A DNA stretch of 64,000 bases from Candidatus Zhuqueibacterota bacterium (GCA_016783505.1 JADHWK010000002.1:27154-91153); one strand, 5' to 3'. Shown: positions 45,251 through 55,202, numbered from the stretch's first letter. A program made the numbers and translations. Notes: generated by a model not told the origin, from the letters alone.

Positions 45251-45862
45251 TTATTCAAATGCATCTTCAATTGCCTTTTTCTTTTCAACTTCTTTTTTTA
45301 CTTCCATGAGTTTTTCAACAGTAAGGCCTTCTCGTAAAATCAAAACATCATCATAATCAAAATATAAGGTCTCCGGCTTGTGATTGATGTATTCGTTTCT
45401 AGTTCGAATTTTACCAAAGCTTAAAACAAATTGGTGTCTTTCTTTATTTTGTGATAAGAATGAGGCCGTAACAAGGCAGGGTTTCCAGGATGAGGGAAAA
45501 GAACTATGCCAATCATCCCCCAATTTGAAATATCCTCTTAGTCTGAAATCTCCAATTGTTTTTTCCAATTTAACTTCCATTTCAATTGCCTTATTACGCC
45601 ATTCAATATACTTATCAATCAAAGCTGTAAATATTCCTCTGTCTAATTTATCTAATTCATAAGCGACAGTGGTAATAAATTCTTTAAAATATATGGATAC
45701 CTTATCTTCTTTAATATCATACCTTAAATCAAGGTTCCTTTCACCGAGAGTTTTCCAAACATCATTATAATAATTTCCTTTTACAATTAAGTAGCGTTCT
45801 TGACCAGCAAACAAAAGACAATTGAATAAAAGCATTAGGGATAATATTGTTTTATTTTTCAT
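45251..45862 (-). CDS. Hypothetical secreted protein
   Basis: 203 residues. A signal peptide (MKNKTILSLMLLFNCLLFAG) is followed by a beta-rich domain with many charged residues (YNDVWKTLGERNLDLRYDIK, YFKLGDDWHSSFPSSWKPCL, RHQFVLSFGKIRTRNEY) and a lysine/glutamate helix at the end. The family is not recognised. AGAAGGA precedes the ATG. A TTGACT-17-TAAATT promoter lies at 46054-46082. Confidence 0.6.
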   Translation of the reverse strand: MKNKTILSLMLLFNCLLFAGQERYLIVKGNYYNDVWKTLGERNLDLRYDIKEDKVSIYFKEFITTVAYELDKLDRGIFTALIDKYIEWRNKAIEMEVKLEKTIGDFRLRGYFKLGDDWHSSFPSSWKPCLVTASFLSQNKERHQFVLSFGKIRTRNEYINHKPETLYFDYDDVLILREGLTVEKLMEVKKEVEKKKAIEDAFE

Positions 45863-45891
45863 TTGCTATTTCCTTCTATCTAATGCGTGCT

Positions 45892-45951
45892 AACGGATTA
45901 GCTCACATTCCCGGCGGCGTTTCGCCGTCCGGTACAGCGGGGATTAGAAAG
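45892..45951. repeat. GC-rich palindromic element
   Basis: CGGCGG..TTTCGCC-type inner stem (GGCGGCGTTTCGCCGTCC) lies between GCTAACGGATTAGC and GGGGATTAG. The GC-rich hairpin stands out in an AT-rich spacer and resembles a decayed attC or REP element. Confidence 0.4.
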
Positions 45952-46053
45952 CAAAGACATAAACTCATCCTATCATCCTATTACTTCTGGTGGGGGTTAT
46001 TAATAATCAATTTTGCTTTCTAACTCGTAATTATCTCGATTCAATCCTTTTCT

Positions 46054-46082
46054 AATTTAAATCATTCACAGGAAAAAGTCAA
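46054..46082 (-). promoter_or_regulatory. Promoter within repeat block, copy B
   Basis: Minus strand: TTGACT (46082-46077), 17 bases, TAAATT (46059-46054). It points to the secreted hypothetical gene at 45862. Confidence 0.6.
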
Positions 46083-46250
46083 GCTTTTAATAAGGTAATT
46101 TCTGAATTAATCTAATCCCAGATTTGAGTAAAAGTCTTATATTAAAAAAAACAAAAAGCCTACTCAAGATGAATGAATAGGCCTTGTTTAATAAAAAAGG
46201 AGGATTTTGGGAGAATTGACCCTGTTTTTATGGCTAATACCTACGGATTA
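46073..46250 (-). repeat. Terminator-promoter repeat block, copy B
   Basis: About 175 bp that align with 47893-48065: AAAAAGTCAAGC, TTTAATA, the hairpin AAGCCTACTC/GAATAGGCC (46152-46185), and GAATTGACCCTGTTTTTATGG. Next to it, ACGGATTAGAAGTCCGT (46242-46260) is on the minus strand the anticodon arm of a tRNA-Arg(TCT)-like sequence without the rest of the tRNA. Confidence 0.65.
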
Positions 46251-46311
46251 GAAGTCCGTTTGTCGTCTCAATCAATACTAGCCAATAATCACTGAGAGTA
46301 ATCAGGGCAGG

Positions 46312-46596
46312 TTACATTTCAGAAATCATTTTGTCAAAACGGTCTACTGTTACTGCAGGAGATGTGGAAAATGAGATGCCCGTTATTTGACTCAAAGAAA
46401 CAGATGCTTTCATTGCTTCCTTAGTATTAGGGAAATCCGCTATAATAACAAGATCGTATTCTCCTAATAGGGCATACATCGATTTTACTGCACCACCATA
46501 CTTCTCGATGAGACTGTTACCCCTTTTTGTGCGTTCGGCACTCATTCCCTTGATAGCCTCCGATGTATACTTTCCAAACATAAAAAATGTTGACAT
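46312..46596 (-). CDS. GYD-domain protein
   Basis: 94 residues, the full length of a GYD domain: FFMFGKYTSEAIKGMSAERT, GGAVKSMYALLGEYDLVIIA and EAMKASVSLSQITGISFSTS. GYD proteins are small dimeric alpha/beta-barrel-like proteins of unknown function. AGAGGGG precedes the ATG, and a TTGCTT-16-TATATT promoter-like sequence lies about 50 bp upstream. Confidence 0.85.
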   Translation of the reverse strand: MSTFFMFGKYTSEAIKGMSAERTKRGNSLIEKYGGAVKSMYALLGEYDLVIIADFPNTKEAMKASVSLSQITGISFSTSPAVTVDRFDKMISEM

Positions 46597-46702
46597 GTTT
46601 GACCCCTCTAAATTATTAACGGTTATTGAAATGAATTAATATATTAAATATAACAATTATTTTAAAAAAAGCAACAATAAAATTGGGATTTCAGGAAATA
46701 AA

Positions 46703-46724
46703 AAACCCCGCATTTAGCGGGGTT
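46703..46724 (-). terminator. Terminator of the proteasome-like gene
   Basis: ACCCCGC-ATTTA-GCGGGGT with a run of T in the minus-strand reading, 28 bp after the stop codon. Confidence 0.85.
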
Positions 46725-46751
46725 TGGTTTACCAATCAAGAAATCGTTTTA

Positions 46752-47651
46752 CTATTTAAAAACTATTTTCCTAAGTGCTTCTTTTAGCTCATCTACCCTT
46801 TTTGAAATTTTCCCCTTGTTATACTTTCCGTCTTTAATTTCAGGTTCCTTGTCTGATATATAAACTATTTGAGGATCTCCACCCACATAATCATCAATTT
46901 CTTCCCTTATCCAATAAATACAAGCTGCTATTCGAGAGACTATCACTTTACATTCAAGGGGAATTTTACCGTTATGCCGAGGAAAAAGATATTTCGCTAG
47001 TGTTCTGGCATAATCCCTTCCATGTCCAACTAAACAGGCATATTTAATTTTCGACCCAAATCCACGGGGGCCAATTTCGTATAATCTCGCATCTCCTTTG
47101 CTTAGTTCAGATAAACCCCCCAATATAAAGTGTAAAGGGTATTCTCCAATTTTGGGCCCGTATCTTTCTTCGGTTTTCTCTACCAAGTCCTCCGCTATCA
47201 TTTTGATTGAAAGTAAAGAATTAATTTTCCCCTCTTGAATGTTTGCTATCAATGTTTTTTCAAATATTTCTATGAAATCATCTATTACCCCTATTATTCC
47301 AGCACTGGCAAATATAATAGGAGCTCCTTCCACAGTAGTAATAGTTTTTACTTTCTTTTCATAATCAGTCTCTCCGCCCCTCATTGTTTTTGTATCTCCC
47401 CCAAGAACAATTCCATCTTTTCCTCTCACTCCTATTATTAGAGTAGACTTTCCCAGCATGTCCTCACCCAGCATTTTCTTATATAACCACCTCTTATATT
47501 TTTCCTTATTAGCTTCATTTAGTTCATCCAAAAGTTGAATTTCTTTTGGATATGCTATTTTAGGAAAAATCTTCTCTAATCCTTCTATCTCTTTCTTGAT
47601 TTTCTTCTTTCCCCCAGCATAATTACCAACATCCATCTTCCGCAATTCCAT
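46752..47651 (-). CDS. Stand-alone proteasome beta-type Ntn hydrolase with long propeptide
   Basis: 299 residues from ATG 47651, which has GGGGGAGAG before it; an ATG seven codons earlier lies in that site. Residues 1-69 are a basic, helical propeptide. The hydrolase begins at T70 (KS-TLIIGVRGKDGIVLGGD) and the catalytic set matches archaeal beta subunits: Thr1=T70, Asp17=D86, Lys33=K102, spaced exactly 16 and 16. Later GIIGVIDDFIEIFEKTL and HFILGGLSELSKGDARLYEI fit the fold. No alpha subunit, HslU or Mpa ATPase is nearby. It may form a self-compartmentalised peptidase like Anbu; target unknown. A repeat-block promoter lies at 47873-47901. Confidence 0.78.
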   Translation of the reverse strand: MELRKMDVGNYAGGKKKIKKEIEGLEKIFPKIAYPKEIQLLDELNEANKEKYKRWLYKKMLGEDMLGKSTLIIGVRGKDGIVLGGDTKTMRGGETDYEKKVKTITTVEGAPIIFASAGIIGVIDDFIEIFEKTLIANIQEGKINSLLSIKMIAEDLVEKTEERYGPKIGEYPLHFILGGLSELSKGDARLYEIGPRGFGSKIKYACLVGHGRDYARTLAKYLFPRHNGKIPLECKVIVSRIAACIYWIREEIDDYVGGDPQIVYISDKEPEIKDGKYNKGKISKRVDELKEALRKIVFK

Positions 47652-47872
47652 TCTCTCTCCCCCTTCTTTCATTTATAATTATCTATATCTATATTTCTAG
47701 GCTTTATTCAAATTCCCATTTGCTAATTTCAGATCATCCCAATCAAAAAATAAATAATTCCAGGCTTTTCTAAATCATATGGCAAAAACCAGACCAATTT
47801 TAAGTGTAGCTGGATCGCTATTTTTGAATGAACTAAAGGGCAAGTTTTGCCTGGCATGTTTTGAACGAATTC

Positions 47873-47901
47873 AATATACTAACTTTTTAAAAAAAAGTCA
47901 A
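47873..47901 (-). promoter_or_regulatory. Promoter within repeat block, copy C
   Basis: Minus strand: TTGACT (47901-47896), 17 bases, TATATT (47878-47873). It points to the proteasome-like gene at 47651. Confidence 0.65.
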
Positions 47902-48065
47902 GCCTTTAATACCATAATTTTTGAACTTATCTAAATCCAGTTTTGGAGGACAGCCAGATATTTAATGAAAAACAAAAAGGCCCACTCAAGATGAATGAAT
48001 AGACCTTTTTTCATAAAAACGGACAATTTCTGGACAATTGACCCTTATTTTATAGCTAAAAACCC
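47893..48065 (-). repeat. Terminator-promoter repeat block, copy C
   Basis: Aligns with 46073-46250. The central hairpin AAGGCCCACTC/GAATAGACCTT lies at 47971-48010, and the tail reads CAATTGACCCTTATTTTATAG. It lies between the groEL terminator and the proteasome-like gene. Confidence 0.65.
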
Positions 48066-48089
48066 CTGTCGGCTTGACAGGGGTTTTCA
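48062..48089 (-). terminator. Terminator of groEL
   Basis: CCCCTGTC-GGCT-TGACAGGGG with A/T tracts on both sides, just after the groEL stop; it can act in both directions. Confidence 0.85.
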
Positions 48090-48099
48090 TTTTGTGGAT

Positions 48100-49719
<1,620 letters not shown>

Positions 49720-49762
49720 CTATGAACCCTCCTTTCTGAAAATCTCTTGGTTAAATTAGAAC

Positions 49763-50035
49763 CTATTCTTCCACTATGCCTAAAATATCATCCCTTTTTA
49801 CAATTAGATATTTCTCCCCCCCGATTTCCACATCCGTTCCCCCGTACTTGGCATAGATGATCCGGTCGCCCTTCTTGACCACCTCTTTTAACTCCTCATC
49901 ATTACCCACCGCCACCACATCCCCCATCTGGGGTTTCTCCTTGGCGGTGTCTGGTATAATGATGTTGCCTACCTTCCTCTTTTCCTCCTCCAGGGGTTTT
50001 ACCACTACCCGATCGTCAATCGGAATTATCCTCAT
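49763..50035 (-). CDS. groES: 10 kDa co-chaperonin GroES (copy 1)
   Basis: 90 residues. [20 protein letters not shown] contains the mobile loop, and [33 protein letters not shown] complete the fold. It forms the lid of GroEL. Its own promoter and a degenerate CIRCE-like site lie upstream. Confidence 0.96.
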   Translation of the reverse strand: MRIIPIDDRVVVKPLEEEKRKVGNIIIPDTAKEKPQMGDVVAVGNDEELKEVVKKGDRIIYAKYGGTDVEIGGEKYLIVKRDDILGIVEE

Positions 50036-50081
50036 GATCCCTCCTTTCCTTATCGCATGATTCGTTAATCAGAACTTTGAC

Positions 50082-50146
50082 TTAGCCCCTTTTGAGCGAG
50101 CACTAATTTCGGACACAAATATAATAAAATATTATTAGGATGTCAA
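50082..50146 (-). promoter_or_regulatory. Promoter and CIRCE-like element of groES1-groEL
   Basis: Minus strand: TTGACA (50146-50141), 17 bases, TATATT (50123-50118), then TTAGTGCTC and GGGGCTAA (50105-50082) as imperfect halves of the HrcA operator CIRCE (TTAGCACTC-N9-GAGTGCTAA). The promoter is clear; the operator is weak, with little of the right half conserved. Confidence 0.6.
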
Positions 50147-50202
50147 GCCTTTTCTGTTATTTTTAACCTTTTCTTTCAGTGGGTTGGATGCAAGTATGTT
50201 TT

Positions 50203-50508
50203 TTAATCCACCACTACCCCGTGAATATCGGACCGATCCAGAATCAAAAGTTTCTCCCCCTCTACTTCCACCTCGGTCCCACCGTATTTAGCATAGATGA
50301 GCCGATCCCCAACTTTCACCAATTTACTAAATTTCTTCCACTTCTTTTTCTCCTCCTCTTTGGGCTCCCGATCATTACCCATAGCGATGACTTCCCCGAT
50401 CTGGGGTTTCTCCTTGGCGGTGTCAGGAATTATGATTCCACCCACCTTTTTCTCTTCTTCCTCAAGAGTCCTTACCAAGACCCGTTCATCCAAGGGTTTA
50501 ATTCTCAT
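50203..50508 (-). CDS. Second GroES paralogue with a charged insertion
   Basis: 101 residues from ATG 50508 (GGAGGG upstream; the longer frame uses GTG). It shares [40 protein letters not shown] and [20 protein letters not shown] with GroES copy 1 but has a 13-residue charged insertion (about PKEEEKKKWKKFS) between the strands. It probably arose by duplication and may pair with this GroEL or modify its client range. Confidence 0.9.
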   Translation of the reverse strand: MRIKPLDERVLVRTLEEEEKKVGGIIIPDTAKEKPQIGEVIAMGNDREPKEEEKKKWKKFSKLVKVGDRLIYAKYGGTEVEVEGEKLLILDRSDIHGVVVD

Positions 50509-50952
50509 TTTTCCCTCCACAAAATCCCGCTTCTATGCCTTGGGGATATTAATTTTTGTCCCCTCTGCGGCTTTTTTCCTTTTCTTTCTCCTCTTCCAAT
50601 TCAGCCGAATGCGGTTACGGATAATTCTTTGCTTGCTCTAACTTCTGCCCATAAACCGCAACCTTTATACTCTAATCTATTTCTACCTCAAGTGTCAAAT
50701 CCCAACAAAAAAGGAGCGGACATTTAAATGATCCCCTTCTCGTGGTTTCTTATTCCATCCAATAGGAATATAAAATCCCTTTGCACCTAGACACCCTTTT
50801 TCAAGGAATGTCCCCATAACTGGCATCAATCTTATCAACCATATCGAATTGCGGATTTCTTCTTCATTATGCAAATGACGTGCCAAAAATATAATCTTAA
50901 AAATAACAAGGACTTAACATATAACAGAATGGGGGTTAGCCGACCAAATCTG
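50509..50952. other. 444-bp spacer between groES2 and the LiaF-like gene
   Basis: No convincing gene. A 63-codon minus-strand frame (50695-50886) starts with TTG and lacks a recognisable domain; it may be a gene remnant. Confidence 0.4.
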
Positions 50953-51156
50953 TCATTGTGGCATAAAGATGAGGGCTATCCCCACCCCAATAATTAGAAC
51001 AGGAAGGGAAAGCAGAAGCCACCCCGATCCCAGGTTATTCAACAGCCAGATCACCCCAACGATTAAAAGAATTACCCCAATGAAAGGGCTCTTTTCTCCC
51101 CCTTTCCTTATATTGTCTTTCATTCTCTTCTTCATAACGTCCAGGGATTTCATCAT
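50953..51156 (-). CDS. Small two-helix membrane protein (LiaF/DUF5668-like)
   Basis: 67 residues. A basic N-terminus is followed by two membrane helices, GVILLIVGVIWLLNNLG and LLLSLPVLIIGVGIALIFM, the pattern of LiaI/LiaF transmembrane regions (DUF5668). The start is 18 bp after the oxidoreductase stop with GGGGGG before it, so it is translationally linked to the ETF operon. Function unknown. Confidence 0.75.
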   Translation of the reverse strand: MMKSLDVMKKRMKDNIRKGGEKSPFIGVILLIVGVIWLLNNLGSGWLLLSLPVLIIGVGIALIFMPQ

Positions 51157-51173
51157 TTACCCCCCAGGCTAAA

Positions 51174-53195
51174 TTAAGATGTTTCCAGTGACTCATAGAC
51201 CAGTTCAGCGATATCCTTAACGTCCATCTGCCCTTCCCGATCGGTCTCTTTAATGCCATCGCTGATCATCGTCATACAGAAAGGGCAGGCCAGGGATACG
51301 ATCCCGGCATTCGTCTCGGCCAACTGATCTACCCGCATTTGGTTGATTCGCGATCCGATTTTCTCTTCCAGCCACATCCGGCCGCCGCCGGCGCCACAGC
51401 AGAGACCCCGGTGGTGGTGAAGGATAGGTTCCACCAGTTCAAGGCCCGGGATGCTACTTAAAATCTGGCGTGGGGGGTGATAAATCCGATTGTAGCGGCC
51501 CAGATAGCAGGAATCATGGTAAACCACCTTTTCGCCCAGGGGTTTTCGAAAACGGAACTTCCCCCCTTCAATAAGCTTTTGAATAAACTCAGAATGGTGA
51601 TACACGCTGAAATCCCCCCCGAATTGGGGATATTCGTTCTTGAAGACATTATAACCATGGGGACAGGTGGTTAAAATCTTCTTCACTCCGTAGCCTTCAA
51701 ACTGCTCAATGTTAGCCTTGGCCATCATCTGAAAGAGGTACTCGTTTCCCAGCCGGCGGGCCTGGTCCCCGCAACACCCCTCTTCTGTACCCAGGATGGC
51801 AAAGCTTACCCCCGCCCGTTGGAGTAGCTTCGCAAAGCTCCGGCAGACTTTCTTGTTCCGCTCATCAAATGCGCCAGCACATCCCACATAGTAGAGATAC
51901 TCCACCCTTTGGTTTTCTGCCAGGAGGGGTATTTCCAGATCCTGAGCCCAATCCTGCCTGGAAGCGGCACCGATCCCCCACGGGTTTGAGTTATTCTCCA
52001 GGCCCTTGAATACTGGAATAAGCTCGGGGGGAAAAGACGATTCCATAAGAACCTGATAGCGCCTCTGTTCCACCAGTTTATCGAGGTGTTCGATGAACAG
52101 GGGACAGGCTTCCTCGCACCAATGGCAGGTGGTGCACGACCATATTACATCCTCTGAAACCACTTCTTCGCTTGTCAGGGCCGGCCCGGGCCACTGCTTA
52201 TCCCCCATCTTACTCAGAATATAGGGCTGCTTGGCGTAGAGGTGATCCCGGTAGTCCGTGATAATTCGCTTGGGGGAAAGGGGCTTTTCGGTTAAATGGG
52301 CAGGGCAGAACTCCTGACAGCGGCCGCACTCGGTGCAGGAAAACAGGTCGAGATATTGCTTCCAGGTGAATTCTTCGATCCGGGAGACGCCGAAACTTTC
52401 GGCAGCCTCATCCTCCAGGTCCAAGGGCTTCGGGGTTCCAACGGGACCCTCATCTTCGAGTCGGGCAAAGAACACATTGGGCAGGGAAGTAATAATATGG
52501 AAATGCTTCCCCAGGGGAAGAAGGTTAAGAAAGACAAACAGGGTAATGATATGTATCCACCAAGCGGTGATGAAAGTAGCTTTCAGCCCCCCGGCGTCCA
52601 TCCCGGCAAAAACGCCACACAGAGCAGACTGTATGGGGGACCAGCTGTGCTTGAGGGGCCCAAAAGCGGCCTCAGTACCGCTCATGACAAAATCGGCGAT
52701 CATCAGGATACCAATAAGCCCCAGGATGAGATAAGCCTCAGCGGATTGAGTAATCCGATCCGGCCTTACCACCGCCCGGCGGTAGACGGCGAGGACGACC
52801 ATGATCAAAACCAGAATCTCAAACACATCCCGAACAGGAATGTAAACGGAGCCAAGGGGTGAACCGGGGCTGAAAAAGGGAAGAGCAAATCCAGTTACAA
52901 ATCCCCCGCCCACGTGATGGATCGTATTAATGGCCACCGCTAGGAATCCCCAGAAGATGAAGGCGTGCATGATACCTGAAAGGGGGTCCCCCCCGATGGT
53001 GCGCTTTTGACCGATAGCGTAGGTCAATAGCTGTTTAACCCGGGCACCCCAGCGGTTAAAGCGGTGATCAGGACGGGCCTTCAGCAAAAGTCCCAGGCGC
53101 CCCCAGATGGTATGGGCAAAAAGGACAACGGCCCCCAACACCAGCACACAGTAGAGGACAAAACCCCCCGGAAACGGAGTCGGATCCAGCTTCAA
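51174..53195 (-). CDS. Membrane FeS oxidoreductase, ETF:menaquinone oxidoreductase type (HdrD/FadF-like)
   Basis: 673 residues; TTG start at 53195 with AAAGGA upstream. The N-terminal 240 residues are a NarI/DsrM-like membrane part with about five helices and histidines for haem b. Two [4Fe-4S] motifs follow, near 287-298 (CTECGRCQEFCP) and 353-364 (CTTCHWCEEACP), then two CCG domains (EEGCCGDQARRLGN, HRGLCCGAGGGRM). Such proteins take electrons from EtfAB during beta-oxidation or similar dehydrogenations and reduce menaquinone. etfA lies about 1 kb upstream on the same strand, which supports this. Confidence 0.85.
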   Translation of the reverse strand: MKLDPTPFPGGFVLYCVLVLGAVVLFAHTIWGRLGLLLKARPDHRFNRWGARVKQLLTYAIGQKRTIGGDPLSGIMHAFIFWGFLAVAINTIHHVGGGFVTGFALPFFSPGSPLGSVYIPVRDVFEILVLIMVVLAVYRRAVVRPDRITQSAEAYLILGLIGILMIADFVMSGTEAAFGPLKHSWSPIQSALCGVFAGMDAGGLKATFITAWWIHIITLFVFLNLLPLGKHFHIITSLPNVFFARLEDEGPVGTPKPLDLEDEAAESFGVSRIEEFTWKQYLDLFSCTECGRCQEFCPAHLTEKPLSPKRIITDYRDHLYAKQPYILSKMGDKQWPGPALTSEEVVSEDVIWSCTTCHWCEEACPLFIEHLDKLVEQRRYQVLMESSFPPELIPVFKGLENNSNPWGIGAASRQDWAQDLEIPLLAENQRVEYLYYVGCAGAFDERNKKVCRSFAKLLQRAGVSFAILGTEEGCCGDQARRLGNEYLFQMMAKANIEQFEGYGVKKILTTCPHGYNVFKNEYPQFGGDFSVYHHSEFIQKLIEGGKFRFRKPLGEKVVYHDSCYLGRYNRIYHPPRQILSSIPGLELVEPILHHHRGLCCGAGGGRMWLEEKIGSRINQMRVDQLAETNAGIVSLACPFCMTMISDGIKETDREGQMDVKDIAELVYESLETS

Positions 53196-53509
53196 GGGAC
53201 AATCCTTTCAACCCAGATTCTGGAAACACTGTCGGAACGATCTTGGGAAACGAGACTGAAATGATTGCTAATTACTGATTGCTGATTGCTGATTGATGCT
53301 GGAGCCTGGGTTTTAACAATTGACAACCTGCCCGCCAAGTCTTGGCAGGCGGGTTAACAATCAACAATTCAGTGTTTTTTCGCCACGGCGGACCTTCGGT
53401 CAGTGTTGAATTTCCAGATCTTAAGTCAATAATAATCCATTCTTGTATACGAAAAACGCACCTGACAAGATGCGCACAATCTATGTAAATGGGGTTAAGG
53501 GAAATAACC
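53196..53509. other. 314-bp spacer with inverted repeat
   Basis: No gene. CCCGCCAAG-T-CTTGGCAGGCGGG (about 53331-53353) is a strong hairpin without T tract; nearby TGATTGCTGATTGCTGATTG is a simple tandem repeat. GGGTTA/TAACCC follows the nuclease gene. Confidence 0.5.
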
Positions 53510-54073
53510 CTAAGGTTTTTGGCCTTTCTCCTGCTCCCCCCCTAACTTCTTTATCTCATCCCTTAACTTCGCCGCCTTTTCGTAGTCTTCCTTCTCCACC
53601 GCCCTCTTTAAATCGAGCTTCAACTTCGTCAGTTTATCAATTCCCTCATCAGGGATATGTTTAGCCGTCAACCCCACATCACCGGGAATGGAGGCCTTGC
53701 TCATCACATCATCGGCCACGAACACCGGGGCGTTGGTCCTCACGGCCAGGGCTATGGCATCGGAAGGACGGGCGTCAATGGAGGCCACTTTGTTCAAGTT
53801 GCGGAGGATAATCTTGGCAAAGAAGGTGTTATTCTTCAACTCATCAACGATAATTTTGTCAATGGTATATCCCATTGAGATCAACAGGCTGAGGATAAGA
53901 TCGTGGGTTAACGGGCGGGGGGGTTTGATCTTCTCCAGCCCTAAGGCAATGGATTGAGCCTCAAAGTCCCCCACGATAATGGGCAGGGATCGGTTGCCGT
54001 TTACTTCTTTTAAGATCACCCCATTATCGTGAAATTGGGTCATAAACAAACCTTTAACTTCAACTCTTATCAT
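53510..54073 (-). CDS. Bifunctional nuclease (DUF151) protein with UVR motif
   Basis: 187 residues from ATG 54073, which overlaps the stop of a 32-residue gene (ATGA); the 35 codons further upstream in frame antiparallel that gene in another frame and look artificial. Residues 1-135 are the BFN/DUF151 domain (MIRVEVKGLFMTQF, DARPSDAIALAVRTNAPVF); residues 145-185 are a UvrB/UvrC-type UVR motif (KEDYEKAAKLRDEIKKL). BFN proteins have DNase/RNase activity in plants and bacteria; the role here is unknown. Confidence 0.88.
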   Translation of the reverse strand: MIRVEVKGLFMTQFHDNGVILKEVNGNRSLPIIVGDFEAQSIALGLEKIKPPRPLTHDLILSLLISMGYTIDKIIVDELKNNTFFAKIILRNLNKVASIDARPSDAIALAVRTNAPVFVADDVMSKASIPGDVGLTAKHIPDEGIDKLTKLKLDLKRAVEKEDYEKAAKLRDEIKKLGGEQEKGQKP

Positions 54074-54168
54074 TGTTTCCATTTCAGCCCTTTGTCCACC
54101 AATACAATAACAAATCCAATCAACACAATAACTCCAAATCCTAAGAAAACTGAAGTTAAAGCATTCAT
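54070..54168 (-). CDS. Overlooked 32-residue single-pass membrane protein
   Basis: The frame starts with an ATG that overlaps the etfA stop (ATGA) and stops with a TGA that overlaps the nuclease ATG (ATGA). It encodes a start [15 protein letters not shown], one uninterrupted hydrophobic helix, and the polar end DKGLKWKQ. Double start-stop coupling in the middle of an operon argues that it is translated. Function unknown; being between etfA and a membrane oxidoreductase, it could help assemble or anchor the ETF complex. Confidence 0.65.
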   Translation of the reverse strand: MNALTSVFLGFGVIVLIGFVIVLVDKGLKWKQ

Positions 54169-55139
54169 TGCTGTACATCCTTTAATGCTTTAGTCAATTC
54201 GGGCACAACCTGGAACAGGTCTCCCACGATACCGTAGTCGGCCACCTTGAAGATGGGGGCATCCTGGTCTTTATTGATGGCCACGATGACCTTAGAGGAT
54301 TTCATCCCCGCCAGGTGTTGGATGGCCCCGGAAATGCCGCAGGCGATGTATAGATTGGGCACCACCACCTTTCCGGTCTGACCCACCTGGTCATCGTGGG
54401 TCCGCCAATCGGCGTCTACTGCCGCCCGGGAGGCGCCCACTACCCCCCCCAGGGCATCGGCCAGCTCTTCGAGAATGCCGAAGTTTTCCGGACCTTTCAA
54501 CCCCCGACCGCCGGAAACGATGATGTCGGCCTCGGTGAGATCAACCTTAGCCCCAGCCTTTGCCTTCATTTCAACAACCCGGGCCCGAACTACCCCTTGA
54601 AGATCTACGGCGACCTTATTGATGGGGACGGCCTTTCCATCCATTTTGTCGGGAGGGGGAAACATCTTGGGCCGGAGGGTGATTATCTTTATCTTTGAAT
54701 TTAGTTGGATGGTTGCGGTTACCTTTCCGGCGTAAACAGGGCGTTTGATTACCACCTTACCGTTTTCCGTTCCTATCCCGATACAGTCCTGAACGACGCT
54801 GGCCCCCACCCGGGCAGCCACCCGGGCAGCCAGGTCCCGGCCCATAGCGGTGGCCGCCAGTAGTACTACTTCCGGGGCCTTTTCCTCGATGATCCGGGCC
54901 AGGGCTTGGGTATATCCCTCGGTGGAATAGGCTCCCAATTCATCGGATTCGGCAACCAGAACCTCATCGGCCCCATAATCCCCCAAGGAACCAGCGTAGG
55001 CTTCTACTCCGGAACCGACCACCGCTGCCGCCAGGGGAACCCCCAAACTATCGGCTAACCCCTTGCCCGCTCCGAGGGCCTCATAAGCTACCCCACGAAA
55101 GTCTCCGTTTCTTCGCTCAGCAAAAACCAAAACCGCCAT
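54165..55139 (-). CDS. etfA: Electron transfer flavoprotein alpha subunit
   Basis: 324 residues. The N-terminal alpha/beta domain starts [20 protein letters not shown]; the C-terminal FAD domain shows [39 protein letters not shown] and [20 protein letters not shown]. It binds FAD and passes electrons from acyl-CoA-type dehydrogenases. Normally etfB precedes it; here only the last 16 codons of etfB remain. The membrane FeS oxidoreductase downstream is its probable electron acceptor. Confidence 0.95.
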   Translation of the reverse strand: MAVLVFAERRNGDFRGVAYEALGAGKGLADSLGVPLAAAVVGSGVEAYAGSLGDYGADEVLVAESDELGAYSTEGYTQALARIIEEKAPEVVLLAATAMGRDLAARVAARVGASVVQDCIGIGTENGKVVIKRPVYAGKVTATIQLNSKIKIITLRPKMFPPPDKMDGKAVPINKVAVDLQGVVRARVVEMKAKAGAKVDLTEADIIVSGGRGLKGPENFGILEELADALGGVVGASRAAVDADWRTHDDQVGQTGKVVVPNLYIACGISGAIQHLAGMKSSKVIVAINKDQDAPIFKVADYGIVGDLFQVVPELTKALKDVQQ

Positions 55140-55149
55140 TTTAAATTTC

Positions 55150-55200
55150 CTAAATCACATTCACCTCTTCATTCAGCAACCTTACCAACGAGGGCACCTC
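55150..55200 (-). pseudogene. etfB 3'-end remnant, copy 1
   Basis: In front of etfA, on its strand, the frame ends EVPSLVRLLNEEVNVI then TAG; the AGGAA overlapping this stop serves as the etfA ribosome-binding site. The C-terminal ...LLxEEAKVI is typical for EtfB, and etfB normally lies here. Homology stops abruptly at about 55201, where a palindromic element begins. A second, diverged copy is at 61119-61193. Confidence 0.7.
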
Positions 55201-55202
55201 TA

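Noticed and set aside
42440-46290. Functional tRNA genes in the repeat spacers
   Set aside because: Only isolated arms are seen; no acceptor stem, T-arm or full cloverleaf could be built.
50695-50886. 63-codon minus-strand frame near groES2
   Set aside because: TTG start, no domain; at most a gene remnant.
53510-54178. Longer 222-residue version of the bifunctional nuclease
   Set aside because: Its extra N-terminus is the out-of-frame reading of the 32-residue membrane gene; family members begin at the ATG at 54073.
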